This document shows positions 1 to 7,943 of a stretch of 64,000 bases of DNA, piece by piece. The DNA lies in contig JADJVL010000003.1 in assembly GCA_016710635.1 (NCBI GenBank), positions 298,149-362,148 of the forward strand. Reading direction: 5' to 3'. The notes under the pieces were generated by a model. It ran no database searches. It was not told the DNA's origin and saw nothing but the letters and a program-made list of their open reading frames with translations. Position numbers and translations under genes: made by a program. Source of the DNA: Holophagaceae bacterium. Lineage in GTDB: Bacteria; Acidobacteriota; Holophagae; Holophagales; Holophagaceae. The first letter of the stretch is position 1. Each line of letters opens with the position of its first letter.

Positions 1-283
1 CGGCGCGCATGCCGGCGGAGAACTGGAGGGCGCCCCAGCTCCAGCACCAGGGCTCGATGGAGATGCGGCCGTGGATGCCGGTGGAAGGATCGGTGCCGAT
101 CTGGAAGGTGCTGACGGGGCCCTGGACGGTGGCCTTGTCGTAGCTCATGGAGTCGATACCCAGCTGGACTTCCCAGGGCCAGAAACCAGAGCCGTTGGAT
201 TTGGACTGGGCGTGAGCCGCTGTCGGCATCAGCAAGCCGGCGGTGGTGGTCAGCGGAAGAATCCAGTGTTTGATGGATGCCAT
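1..283 (-). CDS. secreted protein, N-terminal part (runs off window)
   Basis: The first 94 codons of a gene reading leftward out of the window. The ATG complement is at 281-283, preceded by a perfect AAGGAGG ribosome site (complement of 290-296). The protein starts with a short basic stretch (MASIKHW), a hydrophobic core and an AHA-type signal peptidase I site before QSKSNG, so it is exported. The mature start (FWPWEVQLGIDSMSY, then alternating polar/hydrophobic residues) resembles the first strand of an outer-membrane beta-barrel, but too little is present to name a family. It has its own promoter (320-348). The function is unknown. Confidence 0.75.
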   Translation of the reverse strand, partial: MASIKHWILPLTTTAGLLMPTAAHAQSKSNGSGFWPWEVQLGIDSMSYDKATVQGPVSTFQIGTDPSTGIHGRISIEPWCWSWGALQFSAGMRA

Positions 284-319
284 GAAGCGCCTCCTTGGTA
301 AGAAACTGTGATGGGATGA

Positions 320-348
320 AGAATAGCCGTGTCGCGAATCAAGGACAA
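320..348 (-). promoter_or_regulatory. sigma-70-type promoter for the secreted protein
   Basis: Read on the minus strand this is TTGTCC (343-348), a 17-base spacer, and TATTCT (320-325). The -10 box lies about 37 bases before the ATG at 283. The boxes match the consensus at four of six positions each with ideal spacing. No transcript evidence is available. Confidence 0.5.
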
Positions 349-510
349 CTGCAAGGGGTAGCTGACTTTGGAGAAAGGTTGAAGCTCGGACCATGAGGCG
401 CGACCCAATGGTATGAAATTCAACAGAGGTTGCAATGATTTCTTGGGAACCTTTCCGAGAATTGACCCAGGCCACGGACTGCACCCCTAGAAATAAACGA
501 CCTTACCCAG

Positions 511-591
511 CCAAAAGAAAGTCTTGGGCCCACCCTGGAGATCCCCCGGCGGAGGCTCGCCGGACCCAGAAAGGGCGGACCCGGGCCCAAG
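511..591 (-). terminator. possible tRNA-Arg terminator
   Basis: CTTGGGCCC (complement of 583-591) and GGGCCCAAG (complement of 523-531) form a 9-bp arm pair on the minus strand. They are followed directly by the pyrimidine-rich run ACTTTCTTTT. The long loop (about 50 bases) makes this an imperfect intrinsic terminator, but its position just downstream of the tRNA is right. Confidence 0.3.
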
Positions 592-611
592 CTCCAGAGC
601 CTTCCTGCCCC

Positions 612-688
612 TGGTGGCCCCGATGCGATTTGAACGCACGACCTGTCGCTTAGGAGGCGACTGCTCTATCCAACTGAGCTACGGGACC
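612..688 (-). tRNA. tRNA-Arg (CCU anticodon)
   Basis: The minus strand folds as a cloverleaf. The acceptor stem pairs GGTCCCG with CGGGGCC, with one G-U pair. The D arm is GCTCAGTTGGATAGAGC, the anticodon stem is GTCGC/GCGAC around the loop CTCCTAA (anticodon CCU, reads AGG), and the T arm contains GTTCAAATC. The discriminator is A and the 3' CCA is encoded (612-614). Confidence 0.95.
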
Positions 689-796
689 TTCCAGGGAAGC
701 TCCAGCTTACCGCAAACCCAGCGCCAGCGGCCCCTGGACGGGATCCCGACCGCGTTCCGGCACGCCCGTGCGAGGCACCCTTACACTCGGAAGGAC

Positions 797-1345
797 ATGG
801 CCACGCCCCCCGCCTCCATCCTTCTCCTTCACGGCCTCGGCGGCAGCGGCGAGGGTTCGGTGCGACTGCTGGAGGAGGCCCTGCGGGCCCGGGGCTGGAC
901 GGACGCGGCCTATCTCCGGCCCACCTTGGCGGCGGTCCACCGCGTGGAACCGGAGCGGGCCGGCGAAGCGCGCTTCCATCAGGCCCGGGAAGAACTGGAG
1001 GCCTACCTGCAGGGGCGGGTGCCCGCGCTCACCCTGGGATTCAGCTTCGGCGGGCTGCTGGCCGCCTTCGCACCGTCGCCGCGCCGCCTGGCGGTCTGCA
1101 GCCCCTGGCACAGGCTCCCCGCGGACGCCCTCGCAAGGGCGGCGGCCCGGCCGGGCTGGGCGGTGCTGCAGGGCGGGCGCGACGCGGTGGTGCCCGCGGA
1201 TGCGAGCCTTGGCGCCCTGCCGGCGAGCGTGCCGCGCACCCTCGATCCCGAAGGCGACCACGCCTTCGACGGCTGGATGCTCCGCATCGCCCTTTGGACC
1301 CAGGCGGCCTGGATCGCCCCGGAGCGTGGTTCCAACGAAGGGTGA
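797..1345 (+). CDS. small alpha/beta hydrolase (RBBP9/YdeN-like size)
   Basis: A 182-aa single-domain hydrolase. It begins with a beta strand and oxyanion-type turn (SILLLHGLGGSGEGS), then the nucleophile elbow GFSFGG with serine as the likely catalytic residue. A C-terminal GDHAFDG supplies the probable histidine, and GGRDAVV the acid. The ATG at 797 has an AAGG ribosome site about 6 bases upstream and fits the domain start; an open frame further upstream runs through the tRNA and is not coding. It stands alone between the tRNA and the HU terminator. The substrate cannot be told from sequence. Cytoplasmic, since no signal peptide is visible. Confidence 0.8.
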   Translation: MATPPASILLLHGLGGSGEGSVRLLEEALRARGWTDAAYLRPTLAAVHRVEPERAGEARFHQAREELEAYLQGRVPALTLGFSFGGLLAAFAPSPRRLAVCSPWHRLPADALARAAARPGWAVLQGGRDAVVPADASLGALPASVPRTLDPEGDHAFDGWMLRIALWTQAAWIAPERGSNEG

Positions 1346-1353
1346 TCCCGGAT

Positions 1354-1385
1354 CAAAAAAAGATGGGAGCCTTTCGGCTCCCATC
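1354..1385 (-). terminator. rho-independent terminator of the HU gene
   Basis: GATGGGAGCC (1362-1371) pairs perfectly with GGCTCCCATC (1376-1385) around a TTTC loop. On the minus strand the stem is followed by seven T residues (A-tract at 1355-1361). This is a textbook intrinsic terminator 23 bases after the HU stop. Confidence 0.9.
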
Positions 1386-1408
1386 CCCTTGGGTGAAGAC
1401 TTTCGAGA

Positions 1409-1699
1409 CTACTTCTTCTTCGCGGACTTCTTCATGGCCGCGCCGGCCTTGAAGCCGACGGACTTGGAAGCGGCGATCTTGATGGCGGCGCCGGTCTGGG
1501 GATTGCGGCCGGTGCGGGCCTTGCGCTCCTTGCAGGAGAAGGTGCCGAAGCCGAAGACGCTGACCTTGCCGCCGGAGAGGGCGGTCTTGCCGATCGTCTC
1601 GAAAACGTCGCCCAGGGCGTCGTAGGCCTTCGCCTTGGACACGTCCAGGGATTCGGCCAGCTTGTCGGCCAGGTCGCGGAGGGAGATGGAGTCAGCCAT
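1409..1699 (-). CDS. HU family DNA-binding protein
   Basis: A 96-aa histone-like protein that binds and bends DNA as a dimer. The N-terminal helices (SLRDLADKLAESLDVSKAKA) are followed by the beta-arm signature region GGKVSVFGFGTF and RTGRNPQTGAAIKIAASKSVGFKAG, with a lysine-rich end (MKKSAKKK). The RNPQTG motif is the arm tip that intercalates DNA. An AAGGAG ribosome site precedes the ATG and a strong intrinsic terminator follows, so it is probably monocistronic. The length is standard for the family; whether it is the HupA or HupB type cannot be told. Confidence 0.95.
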   Translation of the reverse strand: MADSISLRDLADKLAESLDVSKAKAYDALGDVFETIGKTALSGGKVSVFGFGTFSCKERKARTGRNPQTGAAIKIAASKSVGFKAGAAMKKSAKKK

Positions 1700-1842
1700 G
1701 AAGGCTCCTTGGATGGTGGGGTTTGGGGGATCTTAGCCCAATCTCCGGCAAGTGGGCTATGCCCCCGGCCACTTTCTGCAAAGCAAGCCTTGGCGGACGG
1801 GACCCCGGCGGGTCCGGGCCGGACCCGCGGCACCCCGAACGG

Positions 1843-2283
1843 CTAGACCCCTTCCAGTTCCAGCGGCTCCCACTTCACGCCGTAGTGGCCGAGGATCGCG
1901 TCCCGCTCCTCCCGCTCCTGCTCGCCGATGCTGCGGTAGGGATGGCCGAAGACGACCCGGCGCACGCCGCGGCGCACCAGGGCCCGGGTGCAGCCCAGGC
2001 AGGGCTCGTGGGTGACGTAGGCCACGGCGATGGGGCCGTCGCAGAAGCCCAGGGCGTTCTCCTCGGCGTGGCTGGTGTGCAGGCACCGCCGGCCTTCGTG
2101 GCAGGTTTCCGGGGTGCAGTGGGGCATGCCCGGCAGGGCGCCGTTGAAGCCGGCGGCGGCGATGCCGCCGTCGGCCCGGAGCAGCACCGAGCCCACCTTC
2201 AGGCGGCAGCAGGTGCCCAGGCGGCTCAGCTCGAAAGCCATGCGGAGGAACACTTCGTCTTTCAGGGCGGCGCGGACGGTCAT
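1843..2283 (-). CDS. deoxycytidylate (dCMP) deaminase family protein
   Basis: A 146-aa zinc-dependent deaminase of the ComEB/dCMP deaminase type, which makes dUMP for thymidylate synthesis. The zinc site is visible as HAEEN (residues 72-76, with catalytic Glu74) and PCLGC (94-98, Cys95 and Cys98). The GTCCRLKVGSVLLRADGGI strand and GFNGALPGMPHC region match the nucleotide-binding part of dCMP deaminases. It lies 9 bases after the reductase gene on the same strand, so it is probably the last gene of that transcript. A late-competence role (ComEB) is possible, but no com genes are near. Confidence 0.88.
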   Translation of the reverse strand: MTVRAALKDEVFLRMAFELSRLGTCCRLKVGSVLLRADGGIAAAGFNGALPGMPHCTPETCHEGRRCLHTSHAEENALGFCDGPIAVAYVTHEPCLGCTRALVRRGVRRVVFGHPYRSIGEQEREERDAILGHYGVKWEPLELEGV

Positions 2284-2292
2284 CCAGCGATC

Positions 2293-3282
2293 TTAGCGGG
2301 CCTCGCTGGAGAGCAGGACCTTCCCGCCGCGGCCCGTGGCCTCCACGGCCTGGATGGCCTGGACGAAGGCCTCCAGGGGGAAGACCGCCGCCACCGGAGG
2401 CGCGATCCGGCCCGCGGCCATTTCGGCGAGGAGGTCCGCCAGCACCGCGGCCCGGGCCGCCTTGGGCATCCGGGCCTTCCAGTCCGTGAGCCAGAAGCCG
2501 CGCAGGGTGAGGGTCTTGAAGATCATCTGGCCCCCGGGCACCACGAGGGGTTCCATGGAAAGGGCGCCGTAGACCAGCAGGGTGCCCCCCCGCCGGAGCA
2601 GCATGGCGACTTCGCCGCCGAGGCTGCCGCCCACCGCATCCACCGCAGCGGTGGCGCCGCCCTTGGGCAGCAGGGCCGCCGCCCGGTCCAGCCAGGCGGG
2701 GTCCGCGGTGTTCAGGGCGGGTCCCGCGCCTTCGGCCTCCAGTTCCGCCGCCAGGTCGTCCCGGCGCACCAGACTCAGCACCTGGAAGCCCTTGAGCCGG
2801 GCGATCTGCAGGACGCAGCGGCCCACGGCGGAACCGCTGGCGGTCTGCACCAGCCAGTCGCCGGGCCCCAGCTTCAGGTCCTCCACGCACATCAGCCAGG
2901 CCGTCAGCGGGTTCACGATCACCTGGCAGGCCGCTTCGTCCGACAGGCCGTCCGGGATGGCCACCAGATTGTCCACGGGAGTCACCAGGAGGTCCGCCCA
3001 GGTGCCCTGGGCGCCGAGGGGCACCGCCCGCTGGCCGAGGGCGAAATCCGTCACCCCCGGACCGAGGGCGTCGACGATGCCGAGGCCTTCCAGGCCGGCG
3101 GTGGCGGGCAGATCCGGCCGCCGGCCGTAGACCCCTTTCACCTGGAGCAGGTCCGAGGGATTGATGGGGCGCAGGGTCATCCGCAGGCGCACTTCCCCGG
3201 GCCCCGGCTGGGGATCCGGGAGGTGCTGCAGGCGCAGCGTCGCGGCGGGTTCGCCCAGGGACTCGAATCGCAAGGCTCTCAT
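2293..3282 (-). CDS. medium-chain reductase (MECR/quinone-reductase-like)
   Basis: A 329-aa zinc-free medium-chain dehydrogenase/reductase. The N-terminal GroES-like domain includes INPSDLLQVKGVYG and PATAGLEGLGIV. The NADPH-binding Rossmann fold starts at GDWLVQTASGSAVGR, followed by VDAVGG and LLVYGALS. The INPSD and ASGSAVGR motifs resemble 2-enoyl thioester reductases (MECR/Etr1) more than alcohol dehydrogenases, and the catalytic zinc ligands are absent. Its start overlaps the end of the preceding secreted-protein gene by 4 bases, indicating coupling. Closeness to the beta-oxidation genes suggests fatty acyl chemistry, which is an inference. Confidence 0.82.
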   Translation of the reverse strand: MRALRFESLGEPAATLRLQHLPDPQPGPGEVRLRMTLRPINPSDLLQVKGVYGRRPDLPATAGLEGLGIVDALGPGVTDFALGQRAVPLGAQGTWADLLVTPVDNLVAIPDGLSDEAACQVIVNPLTAWLMCVEDLKLGPGDWLVQTASGSAVGRCVLQIARLKGFQVLSLVRRDDLAAELEAEGAGPALNTADPAWLDRAAALLPKGGATAAVDAVGGSLGGEVAMLLRRGGTLLVYGALSMEPLVVPGGQMIFKTLTLRGFWLTDWKARMPKAARAAVLADLLAEMAAGRIAPPVAAVFPLEAFVQAIQAVEATGRGGKVLLSSEAR

Positions 3283-4130
3283 GGCTTCTCTCCTCGTGGG
3301 GTCGGCTTCGGCAGCTGGGCGCCCACGTCCGTCACCGCCAGGGACTGGAGGGTGCGCTGGTTCCGCAGGGTGGCGCGCAGCTCCCGGCCCTTCTGCAGGT
3401 ACACCGCCTGCACCACGGCGTCGGGGGCGGGCGTCGTGCCCTCGATCACCCAGCCCGCCGCCTTCAGCGCCGCCTGCATCACCGACAGGAACTCATGGTT
3501 CGACACGGGCCGTTCCAGTTCGTACTGCTTCTCCACCATGGTCATGGTGGCGAGGGTCTCGGTGCCGTCGGCGAGGCGCACGGGTTCGGGGTTCTGGATC
3601 TGGAGGCTGCGCAGCAGCTTTCCGCGCACGGAAGGCAGGACGTAGGGGAAGTCCGTCGCGTCGTTGATGGGCTCCACCTCCGTCCCCGGCGGCCGCAGGG
3701 TGAGGGTGGGCGGATCGGCCTTCTCCACCACGACGACCTTCAGCTCCCCGCTGCCGGCGGCCTTCACGCTGAGCCAGGCCTCCCGGCCGTTCACGGCGTA
3801 TTTCGCGATGCCACGCTCCTTCCACTCCCAGGTCCAGCCCGCCGCCTCCAGGGCCTTCTGGACGGCCTGCTGCAGGACGAGGGTGCCGAGGCGCTGCCCG
3901 CCGGCGGGACGCAGGAGGAAGCGGCTCGTCATGCCCTGGATGGGGATCTTCAGCCAAGCCCCGGTCTGGGCGTTGCGGACATCGAAGCGCTCCTGGTCGA
4001 AGCGCCAGGTCTCCTGGCCCTCCGGCTTCAGTTCCAGGCCTTCGGGAATGGGCAGGTAGGGGGGCAGCTGGAAGTCCTGGGCGGCCAGGACGGTGCCGGC
4101 GAGCAGCAGAAGTGCGGGCGGTCGGAACAT
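3279..4130 (-). CDS. exported protein of unknown function
   Basis: A 283-aa protein with an N-terminal signal peptide (MFRPPALLLLAGTVLAAQ, AlaXAla-type cleavage before QDFQLPP). The mature part begins with PYLPIPEGLELKPEGQETW and contains two sections with a similar helix pattern (LQQAVQKALEAAGWTWEW near residue 95 and LSVMQAALKAAGWVIEG near 220). This suggests an internal duplication of about 120 residues. The pattern recalls periplasmic domains attached to OmpA-like proteins, but no peptidoglycan-binding motif is present. It sits between fadB and the reductase gene on one strand. I do not recognise the family. Confidence 0.7.
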   Translation of the reverse strand: MFRPPALLLLAGTVLAAQDFQLPPYLPIPEGLELKPEGQETWRFDQERFDVRNAQTGAWLKIPIQGMTSRFLLRPAGGQRLGTLVLQQAVQKALEAAGWTWEWKERGIAKYAVNGREAWLSVKAAGSGELKVVVVEKADPPTLTLRPPGTEVEPINDATDFPYVLPSVRGKLLRSLQIQNPEPVRLADGTETLATMTMVEKQYELERPVSNHEFLSVMQAALKAAGWVIEGTTPAPDAVVQAVYLQKGRELRATLRNQRTLQSLAVTDVGAQLPKPTPRGEKP

Positions 4131-4172
4131 GGCTTCGATGATACGCGGCGGCCCGCCTCCGGAGGCGATCCG

Positions 4173-6539
4173 TCAGTTCCGCAGGGGCTTGCCCTTGGTG
4201 AGGATGCTGTCCATCCGCGCCTGGGTCTTCTCGTACCCGCAGAGCCTCGCGAAGGCCTGGCGCTCCAGCTCGAGGATGCGCTCCTCGGTGACCTCCTGGA
4301 CCGGACTGACGTCGCCGCCGCAGAGGATGTGGGCCAGCTCCCCCATGATGATGGCGTCGTGTTCGGAGGCGAGGCCCTGGAGCTGGAAGTCCTTCACGGC
4401 GCTCTTGAGGGCGGCCACGCCCCCGAGGCCAGGCAGGCGGAAGGTGCGGGGTTCGACCGGCTTGAAGTCGGCGGCCATCTTCAGCACCTCGGCCTTCGCG
4501 GCAGCCAGGAGGTGGGCGCTGTTCATGACGCGCACATCCGTGCGGCGGAAGTAGCCGTTGCGCTGGGCCTCATCGAAGCTGGTGTTCACCGTCGCCGTGC
4601 CGATGAACTGGAAGGCGGCCTTGATCTTGGGCATGGGCCCCAGCTCGCCCTTGGCCTTCATGGCCTCCTCCATCCTCAGCAGCATCTGCAGGCAGCCGCC
4701 GCCGGCGGGGATGACGCCGACGCCAACTTCCACGAGACCCATGTAGGTCTCGGCGGAACCCACCGCCCGCTGGCAGGCCAGGGTGATCTCGCAGCCTCCG
4801 CCGAGCACGAGCTGGAAGGGCGCCGCCACCGTGGGAAACGGCGCGTAGGTCAGCGCCCGGGCCGCGTACTGCAGGCGCCTCGAAGCCTCCTCGATGAGAT
4901 CGAACTGCTTGTCCTTGGCGGCGTTCACCACGAAGACGAGGTTCGCGCCGGCGCTGAAGACCTTGCCCTGGTTGCCCACCACCAGGCCCTTGAAGCGGCC
5001 GGGGACGTGCTTCTGGACCGTGTCTTCCATGAGCATCACGATGCCGTCGTCCAGGGCGTTCATCTTGGTGCGGAACTGGAGGCAGGCCACATCGTCGCCG
5101 AGATCGATGAGCTGGGCCGACGAGTTCTCGGCGATCACCTTCCCTTTGCCGACCTCGCGCTTGAGGATGATGACGTTCTTGTCTTCCAGGATCGGCACGT
5201 ACGCGAGGGTCTTCGGGTCGAGCTGGGCGATGGCCACGCCGTACTGCCAGCGGTAGAAGCCCTCGATCCCCTGGGCGAGCATGCGCCGCACGAGGTCCGG
5301 GACGGGGCGCTGCTCGAAGTCCAGGCGGGCGACGACCCTGGCGATGCCGAGGGTGTCCCAGAGTTCGAAGGGGCCCAGTTCGAAGGCGAAGCCGTTCTTG
5401 ATGGCGTTGTCCACGTTGAGAGGCAGATCGGTCACCTCCCCCAGGCGGTTCACCGCGTAGGTGAGGTTGTCCGCCACGCAGCGCCAGGCCAGGCGACCCG
5501 CTTCGGTGTCGGACGTGAGCAGGGTGCGCACGCGCTCCGCGGGGTCGTCCACGCCCTTCAGCTCCTTCAGGAGCGGCCAGTCCTTCTTTTCCTGGGGCTT
5601 GTACTGCTTCGTCGCGGGATCCAGCGACAGGAACAGTTTCTTGCCGTCCGGCCCCTTGTCCTTCTTGAAGAAGCCGCCCTTGGTCTTGTTACCTAGGATC
5701 TTGTTGTCCAGCATCCACTGGAGCAGTTCGGGGAACTTGAAGGCCTCCCGCACCTCGTCGTTGGGGCAGAGCTCGTACACGTTCTTGGCCGTGGCCGCCA
5801 TGATGTCGATGCCCGCCAGGTCCGCGGTGCGAAACGATGCGCTCTTGGCCCTTGCCGCCGCCTCGCCCAGCACCGAATCGATCACCTCGAAGGGGATCTT
5901 CTCCGCGAGGGCCAGGTGCAGGACCGACATGATGCCGTGGATGCCGATGCGGTTGCCGATGAAGGTGGGGCTGTCGAAGGCGGGCACCACCTCCTTGCCC
6001 AGCTTCTCCTCCAGCCAGGCGCGGAAGTCGGCGGCCTCGGCCTCGGGCACCGCGTCGCCCTTCACGAATTCCAGAAGGCGCAGGTAGCGTACGGGGTTGA
6101 AGAAGTGGGTGATGACGAAGCGCTGCTGGAAGCCCTCCGAGCGCCCGTCCACGAGCATCTTCAGTGGGATGCCCGAGGTGTTGGAGCTGATCCAGGCGCC
6201 GGGCTTGAGGTGGGCCTCGAGGCGGCCGTAGAGGTCCTGCTTGATCTGCAGGTCCTCCTTCACCACCTCCACCACCCAGTCGCAGTCGGCCAGGCGGTCC
6301 AGGTGATCCCGCAGGTTGCCGGTGCGGATCTTCTTGAGGAAGGACGGATGCATCATCAGGGCGGGCTTGGATTTCGCCAGTCCCGCCAGGGCGCCTTCCG
6401 CCAGCTTGTCGGGATTGGCCTCGTCAATGACGATGTCCAGCAACTCCACCGCGCAGCCCGCGGAGGCCACGTGGGCGGCGATGCCCGAGCCCATCACGCC
6501 CGAGCCGAGGACGCCGACCTTCTTGATGGCGAGGGTCAT
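4173..6539 (-). CDS. fadB: 3-hydroxyacyl-CoA dehydrogenase/enoyl-CoA hydratase fusion
   Basis: A 788-aa bifunctional beta-oxidation enzyme of the FadN layout, with dehydrogenase first and hydratase last. The NAD-binding fold is at the extreme N terminus (KKVGVLGSGVMGSGIA), followed by SNTSGIP and the dehydrogenase C-terminal domain (FFNPVRYLRLLEFV, FIGNRIGIHG). The crotonase domain in the C-terminal third contains GNQGKVFSAGANL and the oxyanion/catalytic region LGGGCEITLACQRAVGSAETYMGLVEVGVGVIPAGGG. The start was placed at MTLAIKKVG because the NAD motif begins there; a longer frame upstream lies over the thiolase gene. It follows the thiolase gene by 8 bases, forming a two-gene beta-oxidation unit. 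Confidence 0.93.
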   Translation of the reverse strand: MTLAIKKVGVLGSGVMGSGIAAHVASAGCAVELLDIVIDEANPDKLAEGALAGLAKSKPALMMHPSFLKKIRTGNLRDHLDRLADCDWVVEVVKEDLQIKQDLYGRLEAHLKPGAWISSNTSGIPLKMLVDGRSEGFQQRFVITHFFNPVRYLRLLEFVKGDAVPEAEAADFRAWLEEKLGKEVVPAFDSPTFIGNRIGIHGIMSVLHLALAEKIPFEVIDSVLGEAAARAKSASFRTADLAGIDIMAATAKNVYELCPNDEVREAFKFPELLQWMLDNKILGNKTKGGFFKKDKGPDGKKLFLSLDPATKQYKPQEKKDWPLLKELKGVDDPAERVRTLLTSDTEAGRLAWRCVADNLTYAVNRLGEVTDLPLNVDNAIKNGFAFELGPFELWDTLGIARVVARLDFEQRPVPDLVRRMLAQGIEGFYRWQYGVAIAQLDPKTLAYVPILEDKNVIILKREVGKGKVIAENSSAQLIDLGDDVACLQFRTKMNALDDGIVMLMEDTVQKHVPGRFKGLVVGNQGKVFSAGANLVFVVNAAKDKQFDLIEEASRRLQYAARALTYAPFPTVAAPFQLVLGGGCEITLACQRAVGSAETYMGLVEVGVGVIPAGGGCLQMLLRMEEAMKAKGELGPMPKIKAAFQFIGTATVNTSFDEAQRNGYFRRTDVRVMNSAHLLAAAKAEVLKMAADFKPVEPRTFRLPGLGGVAALKSAVKDFQLQGLASEHDAIIMGELAHILCGGDVSPVQEVTEERILELERQAFARLCGYEKTQARMDSILTKGKPLRN

Positions 6540-6547
6540 GGCGGACC

Positions 6548-7696
6548 TCACAGCTTCTCGATGACCGTGGCGATGCCCTGGCCGCCGCCGATGCACATGG
6601 TGGCAAGACCGTACTTCCCGCCGCCATCCTCCAGGCGGTGCAGCAGGGTCGTGAGGATGCGGGCCCCGGAGCAGCCCAAAGGATGGCCGATGGCGATGGC
6701 GCCACCCCAGGCGTTCACCTTGGCAGGATCGAAGCCGCCTTCGCGGATCACCGCCAGGGACTGGGCGGCGAAGGCTTCGTTGAGTTCCACGGCGTCCAGC
6801 TGGTCCATGGTGAGTCCGAGCCGGGCCAGGACTTTCTTCGTGGCGGGCACGGGACCGAGGCCCATGCGGTCCGGGGCCACGCCGGCCACGGCGCCGCCGA
6901 GGATCCGCGCCCGGGCCTTGAGGCCGGCGGCCTGGGCGGCCTCCTCCTCCATCACGATTAGGAAGGCGGCGCCGTCGGTGAGGGGCGAGCTGTTGCCGGC
7001 GGTGACGCTGCCGTCCTGGAGGAAGACGGGCTTCAGTTCGGCGAGCTTCTCGAGGTTCGTATCGGCGCGGACGCACTCGTCCCGGTCCACGCGCACGTCG
7101 TTGCCGTCCAGGCCCTTGGTGGTGAAGGGCACGGCCTCCTTCGCGTACTTCCCGTCCGCCCAGGCCTTGGCGCCCTTCTGGTGGGACTCGAAGGCGAACT
7201 GGTCCTGCTCCTTTCGCGAGATGGAGTAGTCCTTGGCTAGGTTCTCCGCCGTGATGCCCATGGAGCAGTAGGCTTCGGGGAAGTTTGCGGCGAGCCAGGG
7301 ATCGAGGCTCGGATTGAAGCCGCCCATGGGCACCTTGGACATGGACTCGATGCCCCCGGCGAGGAAGAGCGTGCCGGCGCCCACCTGGATGGCCCGCGTG
7401 GCCATGAGCACGGTCTCCTGGCTGGAGCCGCAGAAGCGGTTCACCGTGGTGGCCGCCGAGGTGATGGGCAGGCCGGCGCGAAAGGCCACGAGCCGCGCCA
7501 GGTTCATGCCCTGCTCGCCCTCGGGCATGGCGCAGCCCACCAGCACGTCCTCGAGGCTCGACCAGTCAGGAAGGGCGCCCTTCATGGCCTCGATGACCAC
7601 GGCGCCCAGGGTCTCCGGCCGGGTCGCCGCGGTGGCCCCCTTGATGGCCCGGCCGATGGGCGTGCGCCTGGCTTCGATGATGACCGCTGATCGCAT
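6548..7696 (-). CDS. fadA: acetyl-CoA acyltransferase (3-ketoacyl-CoA thiolase)
   Basis: A 382-aa thiolase that cleaves 3-ketoacyl-CoA in the last beta-oxidation step. The start was chosen at MRSAVIIEARRTPIGR, the normal thiolase N terminus, 48 bases inside the longest frame and behind a GGAG site. The nucleophile is Cys89 in VNRFCGSSQ. The signatures NEAFAAQ, GGAIAIGHPLGCSGAR (second active-site Cys) and CIGGGQG are all present. It is the first gene of the leftward operon and is directly coupled to the fadB-like gene, so the two products probably form the trifunctional complex. It is divergent from the efflux locus. Confidence 0.94.
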   Translation of the reverse strand: MRSAVIIEARRTPIGRAIKGATAATRPETLGAVVIEAMKGALPDWSSLEDVLVGCAMPEGEQGMNLARLVAFRAGLPITSAATTVNRFCGSSQETVLMATRAIQVGAGTLFLAGGIESMSKVPMGGFNPSLDPWLAANFPEAYCSMGITAENLAKDYSISRKEQDQFAFESHQKGAKAWADGKYAKEAVPFTTKGLDGNDVRVDRDECVRADTNLEKLAELKPVFLQDGSVTAGNSSPLTDGAAFLIVMEEEAAQAAGLKARARILGGAVAGVAPDRMGLGPVPATKKVLARLGLTMDQLDAVELNEAFAAQSLAVIREGGFDPAKVNAWGGAIAIGHPLGCSGARILTTLLHRLEDGGGKYGLATMCIGGGQGIATVIEKL

Positions 7697-7896
7697 GTCC
7701 GCTCCGCTGATGAGGCGCCAGCCTAGCATTGGGGCGGCGGCCATTTCAGCGCCTACCTGTGGTCGGCTCCCGGCCCCGGTGGATCACCGGGGCCGTCCCA
7801 CGGATGGGACGGGACTTCCCTGCCCTGGGACGGATCGGAAGGGGCCATCCGAGGCGAGGCGCTGGCAAAGCGAGCCGTGGCGGGGTTCTCCGGATC

Positions 7897-7912
7897 TGGC
7901 ATGGGGCTGGCA
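7897..7912 (+). promoter_or_regulatory. sigma-54-type promoter before the efflux operon
   Basis: TGGCATG-GGGC-TGGCA fits the -24/-12 consensus TGGCACG-N4-TTGCA with two mismatches. The invariant GG and GC are exactly 12 bases apart. It lies 31 bases before the adaptor ATG. The same locus encodes an NtrC-family activator and kinase (17352-20031), so autoregulated sigma-54 control of the pump is a sensible inference. Confidence 0.55.
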
Positions 7913-7943
7913 CAAGCCGGGACAGATCTTTTCAGGAGCCCCC

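Larger units (their letters stand above)
284..611. other. intergenic region with promoter and tRNA trailer
   Basis: This 328-base gap separates the leftward secreted-protein gene from tRNA-Arg. I see a sigma-70-type promoter at 320-348 and a possible tRNA terminator at 511-591. The short open frames here lack ribosome sites and coding character, and I see no gene. Confidence 0.5.

Noticed and set aside
4173..7076. N-terminal extension of the beta-oxidation fusion protein
   Set aside because: The extension lies over the thiolase gene in another frame; the NAD-binding motif starts at 6539.
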